64,000 bases of DNA from an uncultured Clostridia bacterium (GCA_934149305.1 CAKPEF010000004.1:1-64000); one strand, 5' to 3'. Counted from the stretch's first letter, positions 38,701 through 48,928 are shown. Notes: generated by a model from the sequence alone, not told the origin. Numbers and translations are program-made.

Positions 38701-39100
38701 TGTTGCAGGCGGTATAGCAGCAGGAGGAAGCGCAGAAAACTTTAATACTGCAGCAGGAGTTGCAAAAACGCTAACAGGAACTGGCAACAATGTGAAATTG
38801 AGTGAGGATGCAGAAAAGAATGAGGTAAAAGTACAAAACCAAGTTGGAAATGTATCATCAGAAAATCCTTCTGATGGAGGGGCAGGAGCACAAACTCCAT
38901 CATATCAAACACCAAACTATCAAGGTAAAGGATATGATTATGCTTATGAGAATGCATCAAATAATGCAGCAGAAAGCGCTGCACAAGATATAGGTCCAAA
39001 GATAAAACCAAGACTTGCAGCAAAGTATGCAAGTAGACTGGATGAACAAAAAACATTTATAGAAAAGCAATATAATATAAGGCATGAAGATGAAAAATAA
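35750..39100 (+). CDS. VirB6/TrbL-like channel protein c, with long inserted domains
   Basis: 1116 residues. Signal peptide (ending VSA near 25), a 330-residue extracytoplasmic region of unknown fold rich in Asn/Gly, then LVFN (TIDALVFNEYKN), helix AWAIVIYILILIYIGIKVVL, a 230-residue acidic coiled-coil insertion (about 505-735, LKREQRVIKEKQEDVEKEK), the second helix cluster (YRIIYVILWFVMLFETILLL) and an Ala/Lys-rich tail. The aligned VirB6 segment here has YEKAKGEKPKILNNW. AAGGAGGTG precedes ATG 35750. A REP copy lies just upstream. The coiled-coil insertion between helix groups is not present in the other four. Confidence 0.85.
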   Translation: MKNKYLMRTICIILTILCVISPIVSAYDPIPDEIAQTPKRQHVGVKGGNGSEELPYILNMGTPVIKIYYKQDFANRSSAGEKIKGSSIYFKFTTGSNAGNYMVEHNEDKGMLKFTLIGTTDQDLKVTSSKGINYFQAGGVCYLPMATTSNTNNGTNENENNDENTKKSSGDNNGNVQMPVYKIMAKETFNNISSRMRDKGDNRDISEIPIKEENLPGHIIHETELGNGYLSINDQMLAANISNYSQSYVFARSGADFSEIYHVTDAQIRNKGKFDYTIISDINDTDIDKGSFESSNTVGGPYNGGDYSIYYTLSGPVDVVYQYVSTNSRINDNTTGEASLIERTLSKLLVSLGDKFVKICKLGGNNGELYITIDALVFNEYKNTVIDFWGDTTGTNQVVKVVINFWYKVFKAWAIVIYILILIYIGIKVVLSSGTPEDKKARPMLEGAIIGILLLALLPFLFKYLVVINDAIVDVLRVNSKYSVYAYYTFEDSYRNDEEDGEDSMTNVLDSLKREQRVIKEKQEDVEKEKEELETKYGEFIKMAEEKEEEKAKAQEKVNESLDSVDKIYTDNFGFEFRRGDATISASQLKSEMWRLIDDYIKSNNIKYDGENLVPDYHDSIRDVIKNYASQLKVYDPNTGEEAKHPSGMQYNGQEWYTGILQKAAKDALIEIEYYYVPIMEADYANEEIRKAEEQLAYLEQKLQDVEDAIIKATSNDADIMGELRMRAGKEYRIIYVILWFVMLFETILLLIIYYKRLFMLAMLITVFPLVTVAYVYEKAKGEKPKILNNWMLEFSANVFIQTIHAILYVTLVEVGYSIYIDNNDNVVFCLIAIVSLITSEPILKAMLGIKSSTVSDLAKYSASAGKAALAAGALAGTIMSTGKDLKSIDNKSKNEEAKIAKNQARDDKRLGTLRKANENRINKNGRLTEEQKEQKLKHWENVHNTTDRIKENARDKMRAARRMKKRMDKISRVTANVTSGFGAVAGGIAAGGSAENFNTAAGVAKTLTGTGNNVKLSEDAEKNEVKVQNQVGNVSSENPSDGGAGAQTPSYQTPNYQGKGYDYAYENASNNAAESAAQDIGPKIKPRLAAKYASRLDEQKTFIEKQYNIRHEDEK

Positions 39101-39152
39101 AGGGTTGTCAAAGCTAATTTGCAAAAAATATAAAACCCATGCTATGCAAGAG

Positions 39153-39174
39153 GTAGCGGAGCACAGTGTGCTCC
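39153..39174 (+). repeat. REP-like palindromic element
   Basis: Consensus copy (GTAGC, GGAGCAC-AGT-GTGCTCC, ATAAAA) in the 165-base gap between virB6c and virB6d. Confidence 0.8.
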
Positions 39175-39265
39175 ATAAAAGCTAATTGATAGTGGTACAA
39201 TAAAGTAAAGTTAAAAAATAGTACAATTAGCAAATGTAACCCAATAAAGATAGGAGGTGGGCAAT

Positions 39266-42200
39266 ATGAAAAGGCCATTGTGGATGAAGTTCATAATTTT
39301 TGTAGTAGTTTTTATGGTTACGATAAGTAGCATATTGCCTACAAAAGTAGTAAGGGCAGAGCCAACTTCACCTGAAGATGAGGCAAGTGATAAGTATTTA
39401 TCTGATTACCAAACAAAAGAAGTGAGTGAAAGCGGGTGGTATGCACCATGTTACTCAGAGGGTGGAGACTTTATAGGAGTAATAACAAATTTTACAGGCA
39501 AAGAGAACAACATATTTTATTTTGATGAAAATGGCGAGAAAGTTGCTCCAAAAATTAGAGAGAATGGAGATATTTATTTAGAGAGTGGAAAAAAATATTA
39601 TTATATAAAAAGATTTAATTATGTTCCAGTGGTACTGCATGAACAAGGAAGTGCTTCATATGACTTAGCTCGAAATAGTGAATCTATGGACAGTAGTAAG
39701 CAAAAAGACAAAGACGATGCTTCTCTTGTTGAATCTATAATTACACGTATGTTACTTATACTAGGTGCTGGTGTGTATGCCATAGCATGTTTAGTAATAG
39801 GTGAACAATTTTCTATAGAGAAGGTGCTATTTAACGATTATACAAATACGCAGTTGGACTTTTTCCAAGGTGCAAAAGCTAATACTTTTATGCGAAACGC
39901 ACATATAAAAATTTATTTAACAGACTTTTATAACTTTTTTAGTAAACTTGCATTTGTTACATATTTAATTATATTAGTGTATATGGGTATAAGAATAATG
40001 CTTGGTGCAACTGCAGAAAAAGGAGCAAGATATAAAGAGTTAGTAAAATACTGGTTAGAAGGAATTATAATACTATTTATCTTTCCAGCAGTTATGAAGT
40101 ATTCAATAGAAATGAATAATGCCTTTGTATCGTTTTTAGGTGAAAATAAGGTTGTATACATGCAAAAGTTTGAAGAAAGTATGCCTAAGGCAGAGCCAGA
40201 AGAGGGCGCACTGGCAGATGTAAAAGATTTAATAAATAATATAATTGACAAATTCATGGGTGGCAAGGACTACATGGCAAAAATGTTTAAATTAGGTTGG
40301 GATAATGGATGGCTTGTTTATGCAATATGTTGGTATGTAATGTTTATACAAATGATAGGATTCTTAGTGGTTTATTTCAGAAGAGTTCTAATAATTATGT
40401 TTTTAATAGCAATCTTTCCGCTTGTAATGATTTCATATGCTATCGACAAAATACGGAGATGCAAAATCACAAGCATTTGATAATTGGACAAAAGAATTTT
40501 TTGTAAATGTATTTATGCAATCATTCCATGCAATGGCATATGTCTTAATAATGTCAATAATTGCAGCACTTTCACAAGATCCATCTGAAAATTGGTTACT
40601 TATACTAATTGCACTTTCATTTGTATCTAAGGGTGATGATATACTTAAAAACATTTTTGCACTATCAGGAAGGGCTGACACGGTAAAAGGATTAGCATCA
40701 ACACTTGGTCAAGTGACAGCAATAAGTGCTGTTACTGGTGGGATAAATGCTGCAAAGAAGAAGCTTGGAGGTAAAGACAGTAGACTAGCTAAGCTTTCAA
40801 GCACATTATCTCAAAAAACACAAAAAGCTTGGGATAAGGCTGACAACAGAGTAAATGCAGCTGCGGCAGATATTAGAATGAAAGAGTTAGAAGCAATCAT
40901 GGGCAAAAATGCTTTAGATGGAAGTGCAAAAAACGAGCTTACAGAAGATGAAATGAAAAAAGATATTCAAAACTCATTAAATACTTTGCTTGGAAAAAAT
41001 GGCGCAGTTTCAGATGAAGAGTTTAGAAAAGCAGCAGACAAATTAACTGGCTATATGAATCAAGAAAATAATGAACAAGTTCAAAAAATGATAGATGATA
41101 TGGCGGCTAGTTTAAGCGATGAAGAGAGACAAGCATTAGATAATATATTAGCTGCCAATGCAAGTATAAATGCAATGATGGTTGGTGGAAGGGATGTAAA
41201 TATTAAACAAAATATAGATATAATAATATCTTGTTTAAAAAGAGATGCAAATGGCAAACTTACTCCACAAAGCCTTGCACTATTAAATAAGATTGCGGCA
41301 TCAGAAGCAGACCTAGAAGCAATGAAAGTAATAGGCAATGTTAAATTTAAAAAGAAGAACATAATGGAGATGCAAGATCGACAAAGAAATGCTCAAAACA
41401 GAGTATATAACAATGCATATTTTAAAGATAGAGACGCAAGAAATAGAAGTGCAAAAGGTAGAGGTGCAGCAAGCGAGAATAAAGCAAATAATAAAGATGC
41501 AAAGAGCCAATTAGAAGTTATGATGAACGGTGCTGGATCTAATTTAACAAAGTATTCATCTAAAAATACTAGAGCGGCTAGAAATGCTAAAAGAACGAGT
41601 AGTAGAGCTAATATGCCTGGTAGGGAAAGAGCCAAAAGCTCTAATCAAGTTCGTTCCGCTATGAAAGGAAATTCAACAAATAACCCATATGTAAGGTCAA
41701 GATATCCAAAATTTAAAGGACTTAAGAAGCCACAAAAACCATGGCAAAATGTAGATAGTGTAACAGGTAGCCAGGGATTAGAAACTGCAAAATTCGGTGC
41801 TAGCGCTAAGTATAAAATTTCTAAAAAGCCAAAACAAGAATTTGTAAAAACTTCAAGAGCTGAAAAGATCAAAGACCCTGTTGATAGAATAATAAAGTAT
41901 GTTCCGGAAAGCAAAGATTCAGATACAACTAAGAAAACGGGAACTACATCAGATTATGGAGTGCCTGAAAAGAAATCATTAAAAACAGCACCAAATACAG
42001 GTACAACGACTGTTAGAGAGATGAAAAAGAGAAAAGAAGAAGCAAGAGAAGAATTGTCTAAACAAAATGATAATAGCAAGAATAGAAAATCGTCATATAG
42101 TCAAACTAGTGGTGCTTTTACAATAAAAAGAAATAGAGAAGAAGCAAGAAAGAAACAAAAAGAAGATAAAGATTCTACAATAAATATGCCAAGTACAAAT

Positions 42201-43229
42201 CAAATGTCTGAAAATAGAGCATCATCAGGAAGAGCACAAAATCCGGGGGCAGAGTTTGCAAATAGGCAAGGTTCAGCAGATGATTTAACACAAATATTAA
42301 ATAAAGAGCAGAAAAGAGATATAAGTCAAGATAGAAAACTTGTAGAAAATGCTACTAAAAAACTAAACGATGCTGCAAGTGGTGATTATTCAGCAACAGA
42401 ACTTTTAGCGATGGCGAAGAACTTATCTAAAATCTCAAGCGTATACCAAAATGGAACAGAAGAAGAAAAGAAATTAGTAGAGGAGATCAAAGAAAAAATC
42501 GGTTGCAAGCCAGAAGATTATGAGGCATACATAAGAGTTAAAATATTAAATGATCCTGATTCAGTAGGAAATAACAGAAAGATAATAGAAGAGTGTAAAG
42601 CTTACTTATGGAACAATGATGTACCGGCTCCAATTCTAGATAAACTTGGATATAGCCTAGATGAATTAAAAGAAGGTGTTGATCCAAAACTTTTAAGAAA
42701 GAGAAATACCGATGATGAAGGTATAGTATCAAGAGAAGAAAGATCGCGAGTTCAAGAAGAATACAATAACAGAATGGAATACAATAGATTGTCTAAAGAG
42801 AAAGCTAAACTTGATCGTAAAAACGAAAAAGAATATGGAACTAAAGCGATTATAAAAGATACAGCAGAAGTTCTGAAAGATGCAACATTATTTGTTGCTG
42901 ATACCGCTATAAATGTTGGTAATGTGGGCATCGGAGCCATAACTACTGGTATGACTGTAAATGGCAAGCAAGATCAGTTAGGTCAAGCCGTAACAGGAAT
43001 GTTTGGAGGCTACCAAGCTGCAGATAAAATCACAGGAAATGCTATAGAATATGTTAAAGGTACGTTTGATGAGGTAAAAGAAATAATGCCTAAAAAAGAA
43101 AAAAAGAAAGATGGTCCAATAATTTCAAAACAACTGTCAGCAGAAGACATGCAAGCTAAGATAGAAAATTTAAGAGACAAAACAACAATTAAAACTAAAT
43201 CATTTACAGACAGAGGCAAAAAACAATAA
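39266..43229 (+). CDS. VirB6/TrbL-like channel protein d; +1 shift at CGG 40454
   Basis: 1320 residues when joined. Signal peptide ending VRA (about 32), a surface-exposed 80-residue module (SESGWYAPCYSEGGDFIGV, then NIFYFDENGEKVAPKI), LVFN-like IEKVLFNDYTNT, VirB6 helices, then a 700-residue hydrophilic tail rich in Asn, Lys and Arg. The first frame ends at 40480; skipping C of CGG 40454-40456 gives YAIDKIGDAKSQAFDNW, aligning directly with paralogue b. AGGAGGTGG precedes ATG 39266. The second half alone has no sensible start before mid-helix, so the two pieces must be joined. Confidence 0.88.
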
Positions 43230-43249
43230 GAAAGGTGGGCGAAAGCACC

Positions 43250-46237
43250 ATGAATAAGAAAATTTATAGACATATAACAATGTTAATATTGATGGTAATG
43301 TGCTTAGAAGTGGTGCTGCCGGCTAAAATTTGCTTAGCAGATAGCAAAAACGGGTATGTAATATATAACAATGTCAAAATGGAGCGTGATAAATTTAAGA
43401 AAGTAGGCGATGAGTTTATCTATATTCCGAGTGAAACTGATTGGTATAATACACTTTTTCTTGTTTCTGCAGGCGAGGCAACCAAGAACTATATTTATTA
43501 CATAGATGAAAATGGAGAAAAGCAAGCTCCAACCTTTAATGAAAATGAACGTGTATATTTAGTAGCAAATCAGGTATATCATTTTTCAGGGTTTGGTGGA
43601 AAAACAGAAGCAGTGTTTTCTTCTTTGGGGGGCATGGCAAAGGCGGAAAAAAGCGTTTTAGAAACTTTAGAATCCTGTATAGCTAGTCTTATATATGGAA
43701 TTGCTACAGGGCTTCACTATTTAGTTGGTGCAGCACTTGGTGGAGGAGAGTCAATAACGATTGACGACCTTGTTTTTAATCAATTTGATGAAACAAAGCT
43801 TTCATTTTATGAAAAAGGTGGTACAGGAGGCTCAACATTAATTCACGGCGATGGAGAGACTAATGGTTTAGACGTGGTTATAAAGCAGTGGTATAACGTA
43901 TTTATGCGTATTGCTTTAATGGGCTATATGGCGATATTAGTTTATATGGGCGTTAGAATAATGTTTAGCTCTACTGCCGAGAAAAAAGCAGACTACAAGA
44001 GATTATTTGTTGATTGGGTAATAGGAATTACAATACTTTTATTATTTCCATATGTAATAAAGGGTATGATAGAGATAAATAATGCCTTTGTTAAAACTAT
44101 AGAAGCGAATAAAGGAGATTTTGAAACTAAAAAAGGTGAGATTGCAACTGGCACATATTATAAAGAATTTGTAGAAATATATATAGATTATGAAATTGAC
44201 TGGTCAAAGGGAACAGACTATATGTCTAAGATGGGGGATTTAGCAATGAAAACTAAAAAAATTGCTCTATCTGTGGCATTTTTGATTATGACGTGGCAAT
44301 TGATGGCTCTTATATTCTTCTACTACAAAAGATTATTCATGGTTGCATTTTTGATTATAATATTTCCGCTTGTTGCGCTATCTTATGCAGTCGATAAAGT
44401 GGCAGATGGAAAATCACAGGCCTTTAATACGTGGGCAAAAGAGCTTATGCTAAATATATTTGTGCAATCTTTTCATGCAATAGTGTATGTGTTTACATGT
44501 TGCACTGTATACTCAGCAGCAGGTGAAACATCAAATGGTTTAGATTATATACTAATTATAATTGGAGTATCATTCTTAAACAAGGGTGAAGATATTATTA
44601 GACGTATATTTGGACAAGTTTCAGGTGCTGGAACAATGTCTAGCTTAAAAGATAGCACAGCAGCAACGCTTGCAAAAGTAAAAATAGCGCAAGGTGCAAT
44701 CAAAGCAGTTGGAGACTATACAGTTGGTAGAAAGAGTGTTGCACAAAAACTTTATAGAGGTGGAATGTCGCTTGCAGCACTAAATGCAAGAGATAAGGCA
44801 TTTGATAAAACAGCAACAAAAGAAGAAGACTATAATATTGGTGCAAGATTAGAAGGTGCTCCAGAGCCTCTTGGAGAGAATGCAACAGAAGAAGAAAAGA
44901 AAAACTTTAAAAATGAGATGAAAGCATATAATGCAGCAGCAATTTACAATAATCCTAAATCGCATAGCTTAGCAGAAAGAGCGATGGCTGAGAAAACACT
45001 AAAAGATTTGGCAAAAACCGATCCAAATCATAAGGCATTTGATAGCCTTTATGCAAGTGTTGGACAAATGCAAGCATTATCTCAACTTGATTATGATGTA
45101 CAGCAGATGATGGCTTCGGGTATGAGTAGAGTAGATATAGAGAGAAATGTTACGGCGAGACTTGGAATAATATTCCCTAACGAAACAGAAGAAATGCAGA
45201 AAGAAAGATTGAAGACATATTTCACCGATATGTACATAAACGGAAGCTATAATAGTGTATCAAAAGGTATGGTAAGAAAAGAAATAGATGATATACTACA
45301 AGAAGTTGAAGATGTTCAAAATAGCATTGAATTTAAAGATATTGATAGAGTGCTAGATGACATGGAGCAAGCTAGCTTAGACAGAACAATAGAAGATGAC
45401 ACGAATGAAATATTAGGTAAATATGATGTCGATGAAAGTGAGAAAGCTTTAACAAAAGAGTATGCAAGAAATATAGCAATATTAAAGCAAAGAGGTTCTG
45501 GCATATACTCAGAGGCAGATATTTTAGCGGCAGCAAGTTATTTAAGAAATCACTCTCACGATAATGAAGCTATAACAGAAATGATGGAAGAAGATTTTGG
45601 CATGGATGTAGATATGTTTATGCATGCTTTAGCTAGAAAAGTTACAGATGAGCCAAACTCTGCAAGCCAAGATATAATTGATAGAGCAAGAGGAATTGCA
45701 GATGATTACGAAAACAATGATAGAGAAGGTTATTTTGATGATGAAGTTTCTGTACATCAGATTATAAAAAATAAGAGTAATTCAGAGGAATTAGATAGAA
45801 TATTAGAAGAAACTTACAAAAAGAGACAAGAATTTATGAAAGAGGAGACTTCAGCATTTGCAAAAGAATTCTTAGTTCAAAATGAAGTCGATATAATGGA
45901 AAACCATCATGATACAACAAGGCTTACACAGTCTGGAGATACAAGAGAAGAAATACTTGCCCAAAAAGTAAGCACAATAGGAAAGACAATTAATAGCTTA
46001 GCAAATGTAACGGGTGAAAGTGGTTCAAACGATTATTCATGGCTTGATTTATTAGGTAAACTAATAATGCAAAAGAAAGAAAAAGAAAGAACAGGTATAG
46101 AAACAAGTATAAAAGAGAAGAAGAGGGCATGGCTAGATATGGAAACAACAGATGAATACATTAGTAAGAATAAGGCAGATAGACAAAGGATAGATCACGA
46201 ACACTTTACTGGAGATATACCAAAAGATGATGAATAA
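43250..46237 (+). CDS. VirB6/TrbL-like channel protein e
   Basis: 995 residues, uninterrupted. Signal peptide (MNKKIYRHITMLILMVMCLE to about 34), an N-terminal module like that of protein d (ETDWYNTLFLVSAGEATKN, IYYIDENGEKQAPTF), LVFN (TIDDLVFNQFDE), helices RIALMGYMAILVYMGVRIMF and VAFLIMTWQLMALIFFYYK, segment VDKVADGKSQAFNTW, and a 500-residue helical, charged tail. The ATG at 43250 is used because the in-frame GTG at 43235 lies inside the ribosome-binding site GAAAGGTGGG. A terminator follows. Last of five tandem VirB6 genes. Confidence 0.9.
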   Translation: MNKKIYRHITMLILMVMCLEVVLPAKICLADSKNGYVIYNNVKMERDKFKKVGDEFIYIPSETDWYNTLFLVSAGEATKNYIYYIDENGEKQAPTFNENERVYLVANQVYHFSGFGGKTEAVFSSLGGMAKAEKSVLETLESCIASLIYGIATGLHYLVGAALGGGESITIDDLVFNQFDETKLSFYEKGGTGGSTLIHGDGETNGLDVVIKQWYNVFMRIALMGYMAILVYMGVRIMFSSTAEKKADYKRLFVDWVIGITILLLFPYVIKGMIEINNAFVKTIEANKGDFETKKGEIATGTYYKEFVEIYIDYEIDWSKGTDYMSKMGDLAMKTKKIALSVAFLIMTWQLMALIFFYYKRLFMVAFLIIIFPLVALSYAVDKVADGKSQAFNTWAKELMLNIFVQSFHAIVYVFTCCTVYSAAGETSNGLDYILIIIGVSFLNKGEDIIRRIFGQVSGAGTMSSLKDSTAATLAKVKIAQGAIKAVGDYTVGRKSVAQKLYRGGMSLAALNARDKAFDKTATKEEDYNIGARLEGAPEPLGENATEEEKKNFKNEMKAYNAAAIYNNPKSHSLAERAMAEKTLKDLAKTDPNHKAFDSLYASVGQMQALSQLDYDVQQMMASGMSRVDIERNVTARLGIIFPNETEEMQKERLKTYFTDMYINGSYNSVSKGMVRKEIDDILQEVEDVQNSIEFKDIDRVLDDMEQASLDRTIEDDTNEILGKYDVDESEKALTKEYARNIAILKQRGSGIYSEADILAAASYLRNHSHDNEAITEMMEEDFGMDVDMFMHALARKVTDEPNSASQDIIDRARGIADDYENNDREGYFDDEVSVHQIIKNKSNSEELDRILEETYKKRQEFMKEETSAFAKEFLVQNEVDIMENHHDTTRLTQSGDTREEILAQKVSTIGKTINSLANVTGESGSNDYSWLDLLGKLIMQKKEKERTGIETSIKEKKRAWLDMETTDEYISKNKADRQRIDHEHFTGDIPKDDE

Positions 46238-46283
46238 TAAAAAGTGAGACGGAAAGGTAAGTTCACTTGCTGTCTCGCTTTTT
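46238..46283 (+). terminator. Rho-independent terminator
   Basis: AAAAAGTGAGAC pairs with GTCTCGCTTTTT (one G-T pair). It ends the VirB6 genes. Confidence 0.85.
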
Positions 46284-46321
46284 GCTAAAATAAATTTATT
46301 CGATATTAAGAGGTGTAAGTT

Positions 46322-47377
46322 ATGTTAGTTGAAAACAAAAAGGCATTTTTATCTGGAAAACTAGTTGGAACAAAAACATTAGAATCTGAAATAAATGATA
46401 TAAATAATCCAGATGAATATGAAAAGTTTTTAATCAATTTTGTAAATCTGAAATTTGATATAAATGTAGAAAACGAAGTTATTTATATAAATGATAATCA
46501 AGATTTTGAAGATAACATATCATTAATTGAAAAAAGTAGTTATGCAAGCTTATTTGTAAATGATGGCTTTACTAGAATATATGTTACAACGGATGATAAA
46601 AAGACATATGCAATAAGGATAAATAAAATAGATATAAATCTACTTACTAGCTTGATATCAAAAGAAAATCCAATAAAGTTTTCATTAAATGCTTTTTCAC
46701 TTATAAAATGGTGTAACGAAAAAAATATCGATGCGAGAAACATTTATGATATACCTACATATATAAAAATATTGACAAATAATTTAGATTTAGAAAAAAG
46801 CACAAGCGCCTACATAGATGAATATACAAACCTTAAATTAGAAGAGGATGATAAAGAAAAAAATTGCATAATTATAGGAAATTTTATATATGAATTTGGC
46901 AGATATTTAGATGGATATATAAAAAAATTTGAACTTGTGAATATGTGTAAACTTATAAACGAAAATACGTATTTTGAGAGTATAAAGGCAAAACCAAAAG
47001 GAGAATGTCAAATTGTTTTTTCTTATATAGATTTAGAAAAAATAATGAATGAATTAGTTCAAAAGGCAATGACACAATATGAAAATAAGGCATATGTACT
47101 TTCACCACTTGGAAGAATAGCATTAAAATATAATAAGAATACCAAAGATTTAATGATAGAAATATATTATGAAGATTTAGAAATGCTTATACTAAATGAA
47201 ATGTACAACAATAATATACATACACAAATAATAGAAGATAATTTATATAAAATAGAATGTAAATTCAAAAATTTTGGTAATGTAATTTCTCTAATTGTTG
47301 CAATACTAACAGATGTGTTTTATAGAATGTTTAATGAAAAAGTACAAATAAAAATAGAGAGTATAGTTAAAGAGTAG
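46322..47377 (+). CDS. Unknown protein downstream of the VirB6 cluster
   Basis: 351 residues, no signal peptide and no membrane helix, acidic and Asn/Ile-rich. I recognise no family. AGGTG lies before ATG 46322. Codon use matches the secretion genes. It is separated from virB6e by a terminator, so membership in the system is uncertain. It could be a substrate, a chaperone or an unrelated gene. Confidence 0.65.
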   Translation: MLVENKKAFLSGKLVGTKTLESEINDINNPDEYEKFLINFVNLKFDINVENEVIYINDNQDFEDNISLIEKSSYASLFVNDGFTRIYVTTDDKKTYAIRINKIDINLLTSLISKENPIKFSLNAFSLIKWCNEKNIDARNIYDIPTYIKILTNNLDLEKSTSAYIDEYTNLKLEEDDKEKNCIIIGNFIYEFGRYLDGYIKKFELVNMCKLINENTYFESIKAKPKGECQIVFSYIDLEKIMNELVQKAMTQYENKAYVLSPLGRIALKYNKNTKDLMIEIYYEDLEMLILNEMYNNNIHTQIIEDNLYKIECKFKNFGNVISLIVAILTDVFYRMFNEKVQIKIESIVKE

Positions 47378-47390
47378 GATACAGTTTAAC

Positions 47391-47551
47391 AAAATAGGAT
47401 TCGAATAAAAAAACTAATTGTCATTTAGCCATGATTTATGGCATGTGCCGAACAATAATATTTTTATGGAGCACACCTAAGCTTAAGCTACATTTTTGTG
47501 CATATTTTTAAATGCTAAATAATATTTTTGTTTTGATTCGAATCCTATTTT
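47391..47551 (+). mobile_element. 161-bp element with 16-bp perfect inverted ends and an internal REP hairpin
   Basis: AAAATAGGATTCGAAT (47391-47406) and ATTCGAATCCTATTTT (47536-47551) are perfect inverted repeats. Between them lies a minus-oriented REP-like element (47468-47491, AAGCTTAAG variant). It codes for nothing. It fills the gap between two convergent genes and may also act as a bidirectional terminator. Confidence 0.7.
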
Positions 47552-47558
47552 TTTATAT

Positions 47559-48686
47559 TTATTTAATATTTAATATTGTTTCAACAATTTCTTTTGTTGA
47601 ATTTGGTCTTGCGATTTTTCTTTGCATTTCTTTCATGCAATTTATTCTTTCGGTATCGCTAAGTAATTGATTTAAAAATGGTGTGGTTTTTGTAGCATCA
47701 AATATTCTAACAGCTGCGCCATTATTAAGTAAAAATCTAGCGTTTTCTTCTTCTTGTCCAGGTATAGGGTTTATTATAATAAATGGTACATTGCTTGTTA
47801 AAATTTCGGTTGTTGTAAGCCCACCAGGTTTAGATATTACAAAATCTGCAATACTCATAAGCATTGCCACTTTATCCGTGTATCCAAGTATAATAGTTTT
47901 TTTATCGTATTTTATAGTTGTACTTTTAAACATGTTTTGAATTTTTTTGCTTTTGCCGGCTATTGCTACAACTTGAATATCTTCATCAACTTCAAGTAGA
48001 CCTTGTAAGAATGTTTTTACATTTGATAATCCATATTCGCCACCACCAAATATCAAAATTACTCTCTTTAAAGGATCTAGTCCAAATGAATTGCAAATTT
48101 CTTCTCTATTATATTTTTCTAGAAACTCTGGTCCTACAGGAATTCCGGTAACAAATATTTTGTCACTAAATATGCCATTGTGAATTAAGCCATATTTCAT
48201 TTCTTCATTTGCAACAAAATATCTATTCACATACTCTGGTTTCAACTCCCAAAATTTATGTGAGGCGTAATCTGTAATTATTACATTTAGTTCGGTATTT
48301 ATCTTACCTTTCTTTTTAAGTATTGCTACCATTTCTGTGATAAATGGATGTGTTGAAACTACAATGTCAGGTTTTTCTTTTTCGAAAAGTTTTAAAAGTT
48401 TTATAGAAAGCATTTTTTGAACAGCATTACTGAAGTTCACAGCTGAATATTGTTTTTCACTGAAGCTATACAAATCGCCCCAAAATTTAGGTGAATATCT
48501 TGCCATGTTAACATAGGCAGATATGATTATTTTATCTACTACTTTATTAGTATATTTCAGTGCATCTACCATTGAAACAGTGTTATTTGGGTAGTGTTTC
48601 AAAATGTAGTTTTTAACGCCACTAGCGGCTTTAAAATGCCCACCTCCAATAGAGGCATATAGTATCATTATTTTTTTACTTTTCAT
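47559..48686 (-). CDS. Diacylglycerol glycosyltransferase (UgtP/MGDG synthase family)
   Basis: 375 residues. GT28-type fold with N-terminal YASIGGGHFKAASGV (Gly-rich acceptor site), FGGGEYGLSNVKTF and the UDP-sugar site SKPGGLTTTEIL followed by NPIPGQEEENARFL. Members transfer glucose or galactose from a UDP-sugar to diacylglycerol, making membrane glycolipids and lipoteichoic acid anchors. ATG 48686 has AAAGGTGGAG upstream. A monotopic membrane association is expected. Which sugar it uses is not visible. Confidence 0.88.
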   Translation of the reverse strand: MKSKKIMILYASIGGGHFKAASGVKNYILKHYPNNTVSMVDALKYTNKVVDKIIISAYVNMARYSPKFWGDLYSFSEKQYSAVNFSNAVQKMLSIKLLKLFEKEKPDIVVSTHPFITEMVAILKKKGKINTELNVIITDYASHKFWELKPEYVNRYFVANEEMKYGLIHNGIFSDKIFVTGIPVGPEFLEKYNREEICNSFGLDPLKRVILIFGGGEYGLSNVKTFLQGLLEVDEDIQVVAIAGKSKKIQNMFKSTTIKYDKKTIILGYTDKVAMLMSIADFVISKPGGLTTTEILTSNVPFIIINPIPGQEEENARFLLNNGAAVRIFDATKTTPFLNQLLSDTERINCMKEMQRKIARPNSTKEIVETILNIK

Positions 48687-48768
48687 ACATCTCCACCTTT
48701 CTTAAGTACTAATTTTAGCATACTTATGAATAATATTCTATATTTGGATAAAAATATATATGAAAAGT

Positions 48769-48899
48769 ATTACTATTTAGACTTCAAAATAAAAAGTTAT
48801 ATACCAAATGTAAATATGTACTATAAAAATGTAGCTTAAGCTTAGGTGTGCTCCATAAAAACATTATAATTTAGCTTTAAATTAAGGCTGAATAGTAAC
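48769..48899 (+). mobile_element. MITE-like element carrying a REP hairpin
   Basis: Ends TTACTATTTAGACTTCAAAA and AAGGCTGAATAGTAAC, as in 16540-16673, with a REP-like element (AAGCTTAAGCTTAGGTGTGCTCC variant) at 48831-48854. It lies between divergent ugtP-like and ypeB genes. Confidence 0.7.
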
Positions 48900-48928
48900 T
48901 GAAAAATGATAAACGGAGGTGAAAATAT

